Shown here one piece after another: positions 50,300 to 57,924 of a stretch of DNA of 60,655 bases. The stretch is from Clostridia bacterium (GTDB taxonomy: Bacteria > Bacillota > Clostridia > Christensenellales > Borkfalkiaceae): assembly GCA_028720205.1 (NCBI GenBank), contig JAQYLE010000006.1, positions 1 through 60,655 of the forward strand, written 5' to 3'. The notes under the pieces are model-generated. The model saw nothing but the letters and a program-made list of their open reading frames with translations. It made no database searches and had not been told where the DNA came from. Position 1 is the stretch's first letter. Each line of letters begins with the position of its first letter. A program made the translations under genes and the position numbers.

Positions 50300-51715
50300 T
50301 CATTCCGAATTCTTTGGCGTTTCTTCTACTTTTTTGGCGATAATGCCCACAATGCCGCGCACGGGCGAATAACTGTCTGAAAACAGCCGTTTTTTCGCCG
50401 TGGGTTTGCCGTTTACGTACGTAATTCTGTACAGTACGCTTTTTATCCCTTCGCGCTCGGCGCGGATCGTCACCCTTTCCGTTCCTTCGGGGAATTGCGC
50501 CGAATCGGCGGCGGAAAGTCGTTTTTCTTCGGCGGCGGGCGGCGGAATTTTTCCCGTTACCTCGCTGCAAAGCGAATACGTTTTATTGGTTTTCGTGCCG
50601 TAAAACGTCGCGGTAAGCGTTTCTCCCTCGCACCGCATTTGTAAATAGACGGGGAAAGAAAACGGATTTTGAATTTTTAAATCGCTGGCGGAAGAAACCA
50701 TCGCGTCGCGCGAAGGCGGCACGTAGGAAACCGACAACGAATGTCCTCTCCGTTCGGTTACGTTCAACCCCGATAACAGAGCGGCGTTGAAAAGCGTGGT
50801 GCTCACCTGACACACGCCGCCGCCCACGCCGGAAATAAATTCGCCGCTCTGTATTATCTTCGCTTCGTAATACCCTCTCGCGCCGGTGCGTTCGCCCACC
50901 GTTTTGTTAAACGAAAGCGTCTGTCCCGCCGCGATGACGGAACCGTTGAGCGCCGAAGCCGCCAGAGCGATGTTTTTGCTTCTGCCTGCCGCCGCGCGCG
51001 AAAACCGCGTGGAAAACGACGCGAGTTTCCGCGTGGTTTTTACGGCGTCTTTAACGGTAAACTCCGCTTTTTCCACATAGGTAAACGCCGCCGCGGAAAA
51101 GCGCGGAAACGTATAGCCGTGTTCGCTTAAAGTGAGCGAACACAGCGCTTTTTCCAGCGCGGCGGAAAGTTTTTCTGCGTCTACCCCCACGCCGTTTTCT
51201 TCCTTTTCGTACGAGAAACCCTTTTTCCCGAACGTAACCGCCGCGTTTTTTTTCGGCTTTTGCACGGCGGCAATCAGGCGTTCTTTGCCCGTTCCTTTCA
51301 GATAACAGCGCATTACCGTTTGGTACGAGCCGCCTTTTTTCGCCTTTTCGAACACCTCGTTCAGATTATCCGTAAACCCTATTTCAAAGGGGTAAAACAC
51401 TTCCGTGCCGTCCGCCGTATCCGCGTAAAACGCAGGGATCCTGCGTTCTTCCTCTTCGCGGATGAGTTTAAACGCCGCGTTCTTTTCCATACCGCCCACT
51501 TCCACGTCGCACACCCGCACGTCCTTCGGAAAGCGCCGCGCTTTTTCCACGCCCGCATACGCCGCCGCTTTTAAAGAGCGTGCTCCGCCCGAAACCGTCG
51601 AACCGATACAAAAAACGGCAAAAACCGTAAAAATCAACGTTAAAAAAGCGCTTCCGAAAAGAAGCGTTCGTTTGTGTTTGCGCCAAAGGCGCCGTTCGCC
51701 GCCCGCATTTCGCAT
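50300..51715 (-). CDS. VanW-family protein with peptidoglycan-binding-4 domain
   Basis: 471 residues. N-terminal basic stretch and one membrane helix (LLFGSAFLTLIFTVFAVFCIG), then a PG_binding_4-like domain (VRVCDVEVGGMEKNAAFKLIREEEER). The VanW domain is at about 225-360: KTTRKLASFSTRFS, RSKNIALAASALNGSVIAAGQTLSFN, GYYEAKIIQSGEFISGVGGGVCQVSTTLFNAALLSGLNV, ERRGHSLSVSYVPPSRDA. A small G5-like or beta domain follows. VanW proteins are cell-envelope proteins of uncertain function, named from a vancomycin-resistance operon. The gene alone is not evidence of resistance. Confidence 0.93.
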   Translation of the reverse strand: MRNAGGERRLWRKHKRTLLFGSAFLTLIFTVFAVFCIGSTVSGGARSLKAAAYAGVEKARRFPKDVRVCDVEVGGMEKNAAFKLIREEEERRIPAFYADTADGTEVFYPFEIGFTDNLNEVFEKAKKGGSYQTVMRCYLKGTGKERLIAAVQKPKKNAAVTFGKKGFSYEKEENGVGVDAEKLSAALEKALCSLTLSEHGYTFPRFSAAAFTYVEKAEFTVKDAVKTTRKLASFSTRFSRAAAGRSKNIALAASALNGSVIAAGQTLSFNKTVGERTGARGYYEAKIIQSGEFISGVGGGVCQVSTTLFNAALLSGLNVTERRGHSLSVSYVPPSRDAMVSSASDLKIQNPFSFPVYLQMRCEGETLTATFYGTKTNKTYSLCSEVTGKIPPPAAEEKRLSAADSAQFPEGTERVTIRAEREGIKSVLYRITYVNGKPTAKKRLFSDSYSPVRGIVGIIAKKVEETPKNSE

Positions 51716-51793
51716 CTGCCGCCTCCGCTTTCCGCATTTTTCTTTCCGTCCGTCAGTATGCGCGTTCCGGCGACGATTATGCGCCCGAAGGGA

Positions 51794-52879
51794 TCAACGC
51801 ACGATTTTTCCGCCTTCCACGCGGATTTTTTCGGCTTGTTTTCCGTACAACGCCCGTTCGGCGTGCGTACAGGTCACGATCGTCTGCAAGCCGTCGATAC
51901 GCGCCACGAGTTTTTTCCGCCGCGGCGCGTCCAACTCGCTCATCACGTCGTCTAAAATCAGCACGGGATATTCGCCCGAAACTTCTTTGAAAATTTCCAC
52001 CTCGGCAAGTTTCAGTGCTAACGCCGCCGTGCGCGTCTGCCCCTGCGAAGCGTAACCGCGCGCCTCTTTGCCCGCTATGCAGAAATTAACGTCGTCTCGA
52101 TGCGGGCCCACGGTGGTAAAACCGAGCCTCCTGTCCTTTTCGTACGAATTTTTCAGTTGTTTCAGAAGCCGCGCGGCGATTTCCGCCTCGTCCCCTTCGT
52201 AATTTCTGTCCGGCGAAAGCGAAAGCGTTTCTTTCCCGTCCGTCAGATACGCGTGAATTTCGGAGGCGTATGCCGTCAGGCGCGATAAAAACTCCCGCCG
52301 TTTTACGGCGATCTGCGCGGCGTAGCGGCACAGTTGTTCGTCCCACACGGGAAGGGTTTCCGCCACCGTGGAATAATCGGGATTTTTCAAAAGCGCGTTG
52401 CGCTGATCTAATATGCGACCGTAGCGGAGCAACGCCGTATAATAGGCGGGCGAGGTTTGCGAAACGGAGATATTGATGAACCGCCGCCGTTCGTCCGGTC
52501 CGTCCTGAATAAGGCGCAGTTCGCCGGGAGAAAAGAACACGCTGTTGATATGTCCCATCAGATCGGCGCTTTTTACCAGGCGGTTGCCGTTTACGTACAG
52601 CGCGCGCCTGTTTTCGTAAATTTCCGCTTTTATCGTAACTATGCCGTAACGGTTTACCGCCTCCGCGGAGATTTCGGCTTTTTCCTCGCCGATACGAATG
52701 AGTTGTTTATCGTGACGAATCCGAAGCGACGCGCCCGTGCAAAGGTAAAAAACGGCTTCGGCGCAGTTGGTTTTGCCCTGTCCGTTTTTACCGAACAGCA
52801 CGTTGAGCCCTTCGGAAAAGGAAAACGTTTCCTCCCGATAATTTCTGAAATTGCGCAAGGTAAGAGTTTTAATTTGCAT
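51794..52879 (-). CDS. recF: DNA replication and repair protein RecF
   Basis: 361 residues from the ATG at 52879 (MQIKTLTLRNFRNYREETF); an upstream TTG at 52891 is possible. Walker A GKNGQGKTNCAEAVFYL, SPGELRLIQDGPDERRRFINISVSQ, the ABC signature region ASQGQTRTAALALKLAEVEIF and Walker B LDDVMSELDAPRRKKL define RecF. It loads RecA on gapped DNA and acts at stalled forks. It is divergent from dnaA rather than following dnaN, an unusual arrangement. Confidence 0.96.
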   Translation of the reverse strand: MQIKTLTLRNFRNYREETFSFSEGLNVLFGKNGQGKTNCAEAVFYLCTGASLRIRHDKQLIRIGEEKAEISAEAVNRYGIVTIKAEIYENRRALYVNGNRLVKSADLMGHINSVFFSPGELRLIQDGPDERRRFINISVSQTSPAYYTALLRYGRILDQRNALLKNPDYSTVAETLPVWDEQLCRYAAQIAVKRREFLSRLTAYASEIHAYLTDGKETLSLSPDRNYEGDEAEIAARLLKQLKNSYEKDRRLGFTTVGPHRDDVNFCIAGKEARGYASQGQTRTAALALKLAEVEIFKEVSGEYPVLILDDVMSELDAPRRKKLVARIDGLQTIVTCTHAERALYGKQAEKIRVEGGKIVR

Positions 52880-53100
52880 TTTCTTTTTCAAAATCGAAAA
52901 AAAGCGGCGAAAATACTTTATTTTCCGTAAATTTTGTATTATAATTATAGCAGATATTTTTCAAAAACACAAAGAAAACAACCGCCGATATAAAAAAATC
53001 GCGGAAAAAAGCGCAGAAGTTAAGGCGCGCCCTTTTTTTCTTCGGCTGTTTTCGCGGCATGTTCCGTATCGTTTATACCGCAAAGGAGGGAAAAACCGAC
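52880..53100. promoter_or_regulatory. recF-dnaA divergent intergenic region with back-to-back promoters
   Basis: A very A/T-rich core at 52912-52965 contains TATAAT on both strands (plus 52940-52945; minus 52938-52943, with TTGAAA at 52959-52964 in a 15-bp spacing). These plausibly serve dnaA and recF. I looked for DnaA boxes (TTATNCACA on either strand) and saw none, so I do not call this the origin. Confidence 0.4.
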
Positions 53101-54456
53101 GTGGCAGAAAAATCGCAGACGCTTTATTTATGGAAACTCATTCGCGACAGGGTTCAGAACGTAATCCCGCCCGTATCGTACGACGCGTTTATCAAGGATC
53201 TGGAACCCGTGGATATCATCGGCAGAAAAATCGTTCTGAAAGCGCAGACGGTGATGACGGCGGATACCATCGTAAAAAAACACGCCGCCGCGATAAACGA
53301 TGCCGTGGAAAAGGCGAACGTGGGGCTGGACGGCTTCCGCATGTACGTGGAAAACAGCGTGGCCTACCCCCTCGAAGACGAAGAAGATTTTTCCGATTCG
53401 TTTCACCCCGTGCCGCTCAATAAAAATTATACGTTCGATTCGTTTGTGGTGGGCAGCAGCAATAAATTCGTATACGCCGCGGCGAAGGCGGTGGCGGAAC
53501 ACCCCGGCGACAATTTCAATCCTCTGTTTATATACGGCGAATCCGGTTTGGGCAAAACCCACCTGCTGCACGCAATAGCAAACTATATCGCCGAACACGC
53601 GCCCGCAAAACGCGTGTTATACACTACGTGCAACAACTTTTTAAACGAATTCATCGACTCCATGATTTCGGGTAAATTCTCTTCGCGCGATAAGAGCGCG
53701 CGCTTTCGCACGCATTACAGAAACGTAGACGTATTAATGATCGACGATATCCAGTTTCTCGCCAAAAAACCGGGCGTACAGGAAGAATTCTTCCACACCT
53801 TCAACGAACTGTTTTCGCAGAACAAACAGATCGTTTTAACTTCCGACCGTCCGCCGAAAGAAATCGCCGCGTTGGAAGAACGGCTCCGCACCCGTTTCGA
53901 AGGCGGGTTGATTACCGACGTGCAGCCGCCCGATACCGAAACGAAAATCGCTATTTTAAAACGCAAGGCGATGGAAAAACGCTGCCTTGTTCCGGACGAC
54001 GTTTTAGAATATCTCGCAGGAGATTCCGGGCACGACGTACGCACGCTGGAAGGCAGGCTGAATAAGGTGATTTTTGCCGCGAAACTGCACGAAGAACCCA
54101 TTTCCCTTTCGCTTGCGCATAAGGCGCTGAACGAATCGGTGCGCGAAAACCGTGACGACAACGAAGAAATTACGCCCGATACCATTATCGACGCGGTATG
54201 CTCTTATTATAAATGCCGCAAGGAAGACCTCCTGGGAAAAGGCAAAAAAGCCGACCTCGTGCGCGCAAGGCAGATCTGCGCGTATCTGATGTGCGAACTG
54301 TTGTCGCTTCCGCTTGTTTCCGTGGGCAATCTTATGGGCGGACGCGACCATACAACCATTATGTATTCCCGCGATAAAGTGGAAAAGTTGATCCGTCTGA
54401 ACGAAAAAGCAGCCAAAGAAGTGGACGACGTGAAAAACGCCGTATACAAGCGCTGA
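53101..54456 (+). CDS. dnaA: Chromosomal replication initiator DnaA
   Basis: 451 residues from the GTG at 53101, which has AAAGGAGGG about 10 bases upstream; the ATG at 53059 would place that site inside the gene. Domain I is near the start (LWKLIRDRVQNVIPPVSYDAF). The AAA+ domain has Walker A YGESGLGKTHLLHA (about 146-153), Walker B VLMIDDIQFL and sensor region EERLRTRFEGGLITDVQPPD. The DNA-binding domain IV ends with NLMGGRDHTTIMYSRDKVEKL. It opens the origin. It is followed by mnmG 16 bases later, not by dnaN. Confidence 0.97.
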   Translation: MAEKSQTLYLWKLIRDRVQNVIPPVSYDAFIKDLEPVDIIGRKIVLKAQTVMTADTIVKKHAAAINDAVEKANVGLDGFRMYVENSVAYPLEDEEDFSDSFHPVPLNKNYTFDSFVVGSSNKFVYAAAKAVAEHPGDNFNPLFIYGESGLGKTHLLHAIANYIAEHAPAKRVLYTTCNNFLNEFIDSMISGKFSSRDKSARFRTHYRNVDVLMIDDIQFLAKKPGVQEEFFHTFNELFSQNKQIVLTSDRPPKEIAALEERLRTRFEGGLITDVQPPDTETKIAILKRKAMEKRCLVPDDVLEYLAGDSGHDVRTLEGRLNKVIFAAKLHEEPISLSLAHKALNESVRENRDDNEEITPDTIIDAVCSYYKCRKEDLLGKGKKADLVRARQICAYLMCELLSLPLVSVGNLMGGRDHTTIMYSRDKVEKLIRLNEKAAKEVDDVKNAVYKR

Positions 54457-54472
54457 GCGGAGCGATTGATTT

Positions 54473-56356
54473 ATGGAATCTTTTGAAGAATACAACGCGC
54501 AGGCCGTGGTAATCGGCGGCGGACACGCGGGCGCGGAAGCCGCGCTCGCTCTCGCGCGGACCGGCATAGACACCGTTATGCTTACCCTGAATCTCGACGG
54601 GATCGGCTTTTTACCGTGCAATCCCTCCGTCGGCGGCACGGCGAAAGGGCATCTGGTGCGCGAAATCGACGCGCTGGGCGGAGAAATGGGAATCATTGCG
54701 GATAAAACCGCGTTGCAGATACGCATGCTGAACGCGGGCAAGGGCGCGGCGGTGCAGTGCCTTCGCGCGCAGACTGACAAAGCCGCTTACCACCGCGAGA
54801 TGAAACGCGTTCTGGAAAACACGGAAAACCTGCGCATTTTACAGGCGGAAGCCGCCGAAATTTTAATAAAAGACGGCAGATGCGCGGGCGTAAAAACCAC
54901 GTACGGCGGCGTGATTTCCTGCCAAGCCGTCGTAATCTGCACGGGCGTATATTTAAACTCGCAGACGATTACGGGCGAAGAAGTACGCCCTTCCGGTCCC
55001 AACGGGTTTATGCGCGCCACCGCGCTGACTTCCTCGCTCCTTTCGCTCGGCTACAAAGTGCGCCGGTTTAAAACGGGCACGCCCGCCCGCGTAGACGGGA
55101 ATACGGTGGATTTTTCAGCCTGCGAAAAACAGACGGGCGACAAAAAAGGCTATGCCTTCTCGTTTATGACAACCGAACCGCCAAAAAACACCGCGTGTTG
55201 CTATCTTACCTACACCAACGAAAACACGCACAAAATTATCCTGGACAACCTCGATCGTTCTCCGCTGTACAACGGACGGATCACTTCCACGGGGCCGCGA
55301 TACTGCCCTTCGGTGGAAACGAAAATCGTGCGCTTCAAAGATAAGGAACGCCACCAGATTTTTCTGGAACCGGAAGGCGCGGATACTTCGGAAATATACG
55401 TTCAGGGCATGTCCACTTCGATGCCGCACGATATTCAGCGGCGTATGTACGCAACGGTGGCGGGGTTACAAAAAGCGAACATCGTGCGCTACGGCTACGC
55501 CATAGAATACGACTGTATCGATACGCTGGACGTATTGCCCACGCTGGAATTCAAACACGCGGAAGGCGTTTACACGGCGGGGCAGATCAACGGCACTTCG
55601 GGTTACGAAGAAGCGGCGGCGCAAGGGCTTATCGCGGGATTGAACGCCTCCTTGAAACTGCGCGGCAAGCCGCCGCTCGTTCTGCGGCGCGATCAGGCGT
55701 ATATCGGCGTTTTAATCGACGATCTGGTTACCAAAGGCACCGACGAGCCCTACCGCATGATGACTTCCCGCGCGGAATACCGCGTATGCCTCCGGCAGGA
55801 CGACTGCGATTTCCGCTTAACCCCTATCGGCTACGAATGCGGTCTGGTCAGCGAAGAGCGTTACGCGCGCTGTATGCGTCGCAAAAATCAGTATACCGAA
55901 GCGCTCGCTTTGCTGGAAGAAAAAATCGAACGGGAAAAATGTTTGCCCCTGTTGCAGGCGCACGGATACGAACCGCCGCATTGCGCGCTTACCTATGCCG
56001 ATTTACTGCGCCGCAACATACCGCTTAGCGAAATTATCAACGAACTTTTAAAAGACCGCGGCGCCTCCCCGTTTGAAGGCTTCCCCGCGGACGTTCTGGA
56101 AACGGCGGAAATTTCCGTACGCTACGGCGGGTACGTAAAACAGGCGGAAGAACAGATCGCGCGGGCGAAAAAGTTAGAGGAAAAAGCGCTGCCAAAAAAC
56201 CTCGACTATTCTTCTATCGAAGGCTTGCGGTTAGAGGCGCGGGAAAAATTAAACCGCGTAAAGCCGCTGAATTTAGGGCAGGCGGGGCGCATTTCGGGCG
56301 TCAATCCCGCCGACGTAACCGTGCTGATGGTGTATTTAAGCACGTTGAAAAAATAA
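54473..56356 (+). CDS. mnmG: tRNA uridine-5-carboxymethylaminomethyl modification enzyme MnmG (GidA)
   Basis: 627 residues. FAD-binding Rossmann start VVIGGGHAGAEAALALARTG; GFLPCNPSVGGTAKGHLVREIDALGG and MLNAGKGAAVQCLRAQTDK are MnmG signatures; GQINGTSGYEEAAAQGLIAGLNA and MTSRAEYRVCLRQDDCDFRLT follow, with the helical C-terminus SIEGLRLEAREKLNRVKPLNLGQAGRISGVNPADV. With MnmE it modifies U34 of several tRNAs. mnmG is commonly close to the replication origin; here it is in an operon with dnaA. Its terminator lies in the 3' end of the convergent MATE gene. Confidence 0.98.
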   Translation: MESFEEYNAQAVVIGGGHAGAEAALALARTGIDTVMLTLNLDGIGFLPCNPSVGGTAKGHLVREIDALGGEMGIIADKTALQIRMLNAGKGAAVQCLRAQTDKAAYHREMKRVLENTENLRILQAEAAEILIKDGRCAGVKTTYGGVISCQAVVICTGVYLNSQTITGEEVRPSGPNGFMRATALTSSLLSLGYKVRRFKTGTPARVDGNTVDFSACEKQTGDKKGYAFSFMTTEPPKNTACCYLTYTNENTHKIILDNLDRSPLYNGRITSTGPRYCPSVETKIVRFKDKERHQIFLEPEGADTSEIYVQGMSTSMPHDIQRRMYATVAGLQKANIVRYGYAIEYDCIDTLDVLPTLEFKHAEGVYTAGQINGTSGYEEAAAQGLIAGLNASLKLRGKPPLVLRRDQAYIGVLIDDLVTKGTDEPYRMMTSRAEYRVCLRQDDCDFRLTPIGYECGLVSEERYARCMRRKNQYTEALALLEEKIEREKCLPLLQAHGYEPPHCALTYADLLRRNIPLSEIINELLKDRGASPFEGFPADVLETAEISVRYGGYVKQAEEQIARAKKLEEKALPKNLDYSSIEGLRLEAREKLNRVKPLNLGQAGRISGVNPADVTVLMVYLSTLKK

Positions 56357-56465
56357 ACGTTTCCCGGCCGAACTTCCCGTCTGAACTTCCCGTCAGGTTG
56401 AAAAAAGATTTTTTCTGTTTAACGCCGCGAAAAAAATCGAAAATTTCTTTCCCAAAAAAAGACAA

Positions 56466-57827
56466 TCATTCCGCCGCCGATTTTTCTGCGGCGGATTTTT
56501 TCTTTTTTAAGGGGTTCCATACGTTTGTTAAAAACAGCGCGAACGCGTACAACGTTTCGCCGATCCACGAAATCGCCCAGCCTGCGTAAAAGCCGCTCAT
56601 GCCGTATTTGCCGATCAGCATCGCCGAAGCGGTATATCGTATCGCCGCGCCGACCAGCGTGGAGGTAAACAGACACGCGGAAGCCTTTACGCCGCGGTAC
56701 AGCGCGTGAAACAGATTATTCACCATGCAAAACGTCATAAACGGCACGTATACACGGGCAAACAGCACGGAATATTGCCGCGTTTCTTCCGCCGCGTCCG
56801 CTTTGAAAAACAACGAACAGACGGCTTCGGGAAACAGCGCGCATACGCCGATAAACGGCAAGGTAAACGCAAGCCCCTGCAACAATCCGGCCAGCAGACC
56901 CCTTCTGATTTTTCCGAATTTTTTCAATCCCACGCACTGCGCCGCGTAATTGCTGAGCGCTTTGGAAGAATTGCAATACACCGCCTGCACTAAATTAAAC
57001 AAAGTAAGCGCTACGGCATACGCCGCCGAAGCGGATTTCCCCATGCCGTTTACAAAAGGGGAGAGCAACAACGACGATAGATACATCACCATCTGCTGCG
57101 CCATGTTGGGCAGGGAATAGGCGAACGACTCTTTAAACCGTATCCCTTTCAACGCGATTTTTTCTTTATCCGCCCCCATTTCTTTATAGCAGGAGCGCAG
57201 TTTGATTAAATAACAGATATCCACTACCACCGCCGCGATCACCGAGGCGAGCGCCAGCCCTTTTACGCCCAGTCCGCATTTTACGAGCAGTATGTTGCCG
57301 CCGATATTCAGCGCCGTGGAAAGCGCCGACATAAAAAGTTGAAACAAACTGATGCCGAAAGCGTTTAAAATAAACAGAAACGTATTGTTGAAAACAATGA
57401 AAATCAGTCCCGTAACGTAAACGGCGTAATATTCGAACGCCTCTTTTTCCACGGCGGCGTCTACGTTTAAAACGTTGAAAATCCCCTCGTGAAAAATCAG
57501 ACACACCGCAACGATAATCGCCGCCGCAATCAGTTGCAGAATTAAACTCAACGCCACGCAAGACCGTATTTTTACATATTGTTTTTCGCCGAACAACCGC
57601 GCGAGATAAATGGAAAATCCCACGCCGAATCCCCAGAAAACGGAAGATAAAAACGTGGTAAGCGGCGAAGTGGCGCCCGTAGCCGCAAGCGCCTCCTCTC
57701 CTATGAGTTTTCCCGCCACCGAAGTATCGATAATGCCGTACGCCTGCGCCAGCAACCCGGAAAGCACCAGCGGCGCCCCGAACAGAAAAAATGTTTTATA
57801 AATGTTGCCTCGCGTTAAATCTTTCAT
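56466..57827 (-). CDS. MATE-family multidrug/metabolite efflux transporter
   Basis: About 453 residues, twelve membrane helices. The start MKDLTRGNIYKTFFLFGAPLVLSGLLAQAYGIIDTSVAGKLIGEEALAATG at 57827 is typical of clostridial MATE proteins; PLTTFLSSVFWGFGVGFSIYLARLFGE and the matching second-half bundle support it. It exchanges Na+ or H+ for organic cations; the substrate is unknown. The C-terminal tail KKKKSAAEKSAAE is encoded by the arms of the terminator for the convergent dnaA-mnmG operon. The ribosome binding site is weak, and the longer frame starting with TTG at 57851 is less likely. Confidence 0.92.
   Translation of the reverse strand: MKDLTRGNIYKTFFLFGAPLVLSGLLAQAYGIIDTSVAGKLIGEEALAATGATSPLTTFLSSVFWGFGVGFSIYLARLFGEKQYVKIRSCVALSLILQLIAAAIIVAVCLIFHEGIFNVLNVDAAVEKEAFEYYAVYVTGLIFIVFNNTFLFILNAFGISLFQLFMSALSTALNIGGNILLVKCGLGVKGLALASVIAAVVVDICYLIKLRSCYKEMGADKEKIALKGIRFKESFAYSLPNMAQQMVMYLSSLLLSPFVNGMGKSASAAYAVALTLFNLVQAVYCNSSKALSNYAAQCVGLKKFGKIRRGLLAGLLQGLAFTLPFIGVCALFPEAVCSLFFKADAAEETRQYSVLFARVYVPFMTFCMVNNLFHALYRGVKASACLFTSTLVGAAIRYTASAMLIGKYGMSGFYAGWAISWIGETLYAFALFLTNVWNPLKKKKSAAEKSAAE
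56470..56501 (+). terminator. Terminator of dnaA-mnmG inside the MATE 3' end
   Basis: TCCGCCGC (56470-56477) pairs with GCGGCGGA (56488-56495) and is followed by TTTTTTC on the plus strand. It starts about 115 bases after the mnmG stop and overlaps the last codons of the opposite-strand MATE gene. Confidence 0.8.
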
Positions 57828-57871
57828 ATAATACCCGCCTGAACTTCTCAAAGCCGCGCGTTTTACGCACT

Positions 57872-57911
57872 AAAAAAGACTACGCAATCATCGATTCGCG
57901 CAGCCTTTTTT
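57872..57911 (-). terminator. Terminator of pnp
   Basis: An imperfect hairpin (AAAAAAG.CT.CGC... against ...GCG.AG.CTTTTTT) just after the pnp stop, with A- and T-tracts on both sides, so it may work in both directions. Confidence 0.7.
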
Positions 57912-57924
57912 ATTTCGGTCAGAT

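Noticed and set aside
50300-51715. Vancomycin resistance from the VanW-family gene
   Set aside because: VanW-family proteins are common chromosomal envelope proteins; no vanHAX-type genes are present.
53059-53100. ATG at 53059 as the dnaA start
   Set aside because: The strong AAAGGAGGG site lies after it and 10 bases before the GTG at 53101, where the conserved domain I begins.
52880-53100. Replication origin (oriC) in the recF-dnaA gap
   Set aside because: The gap is AT-rich but no DnaA boxes were seen; position alone is not enough to call it.
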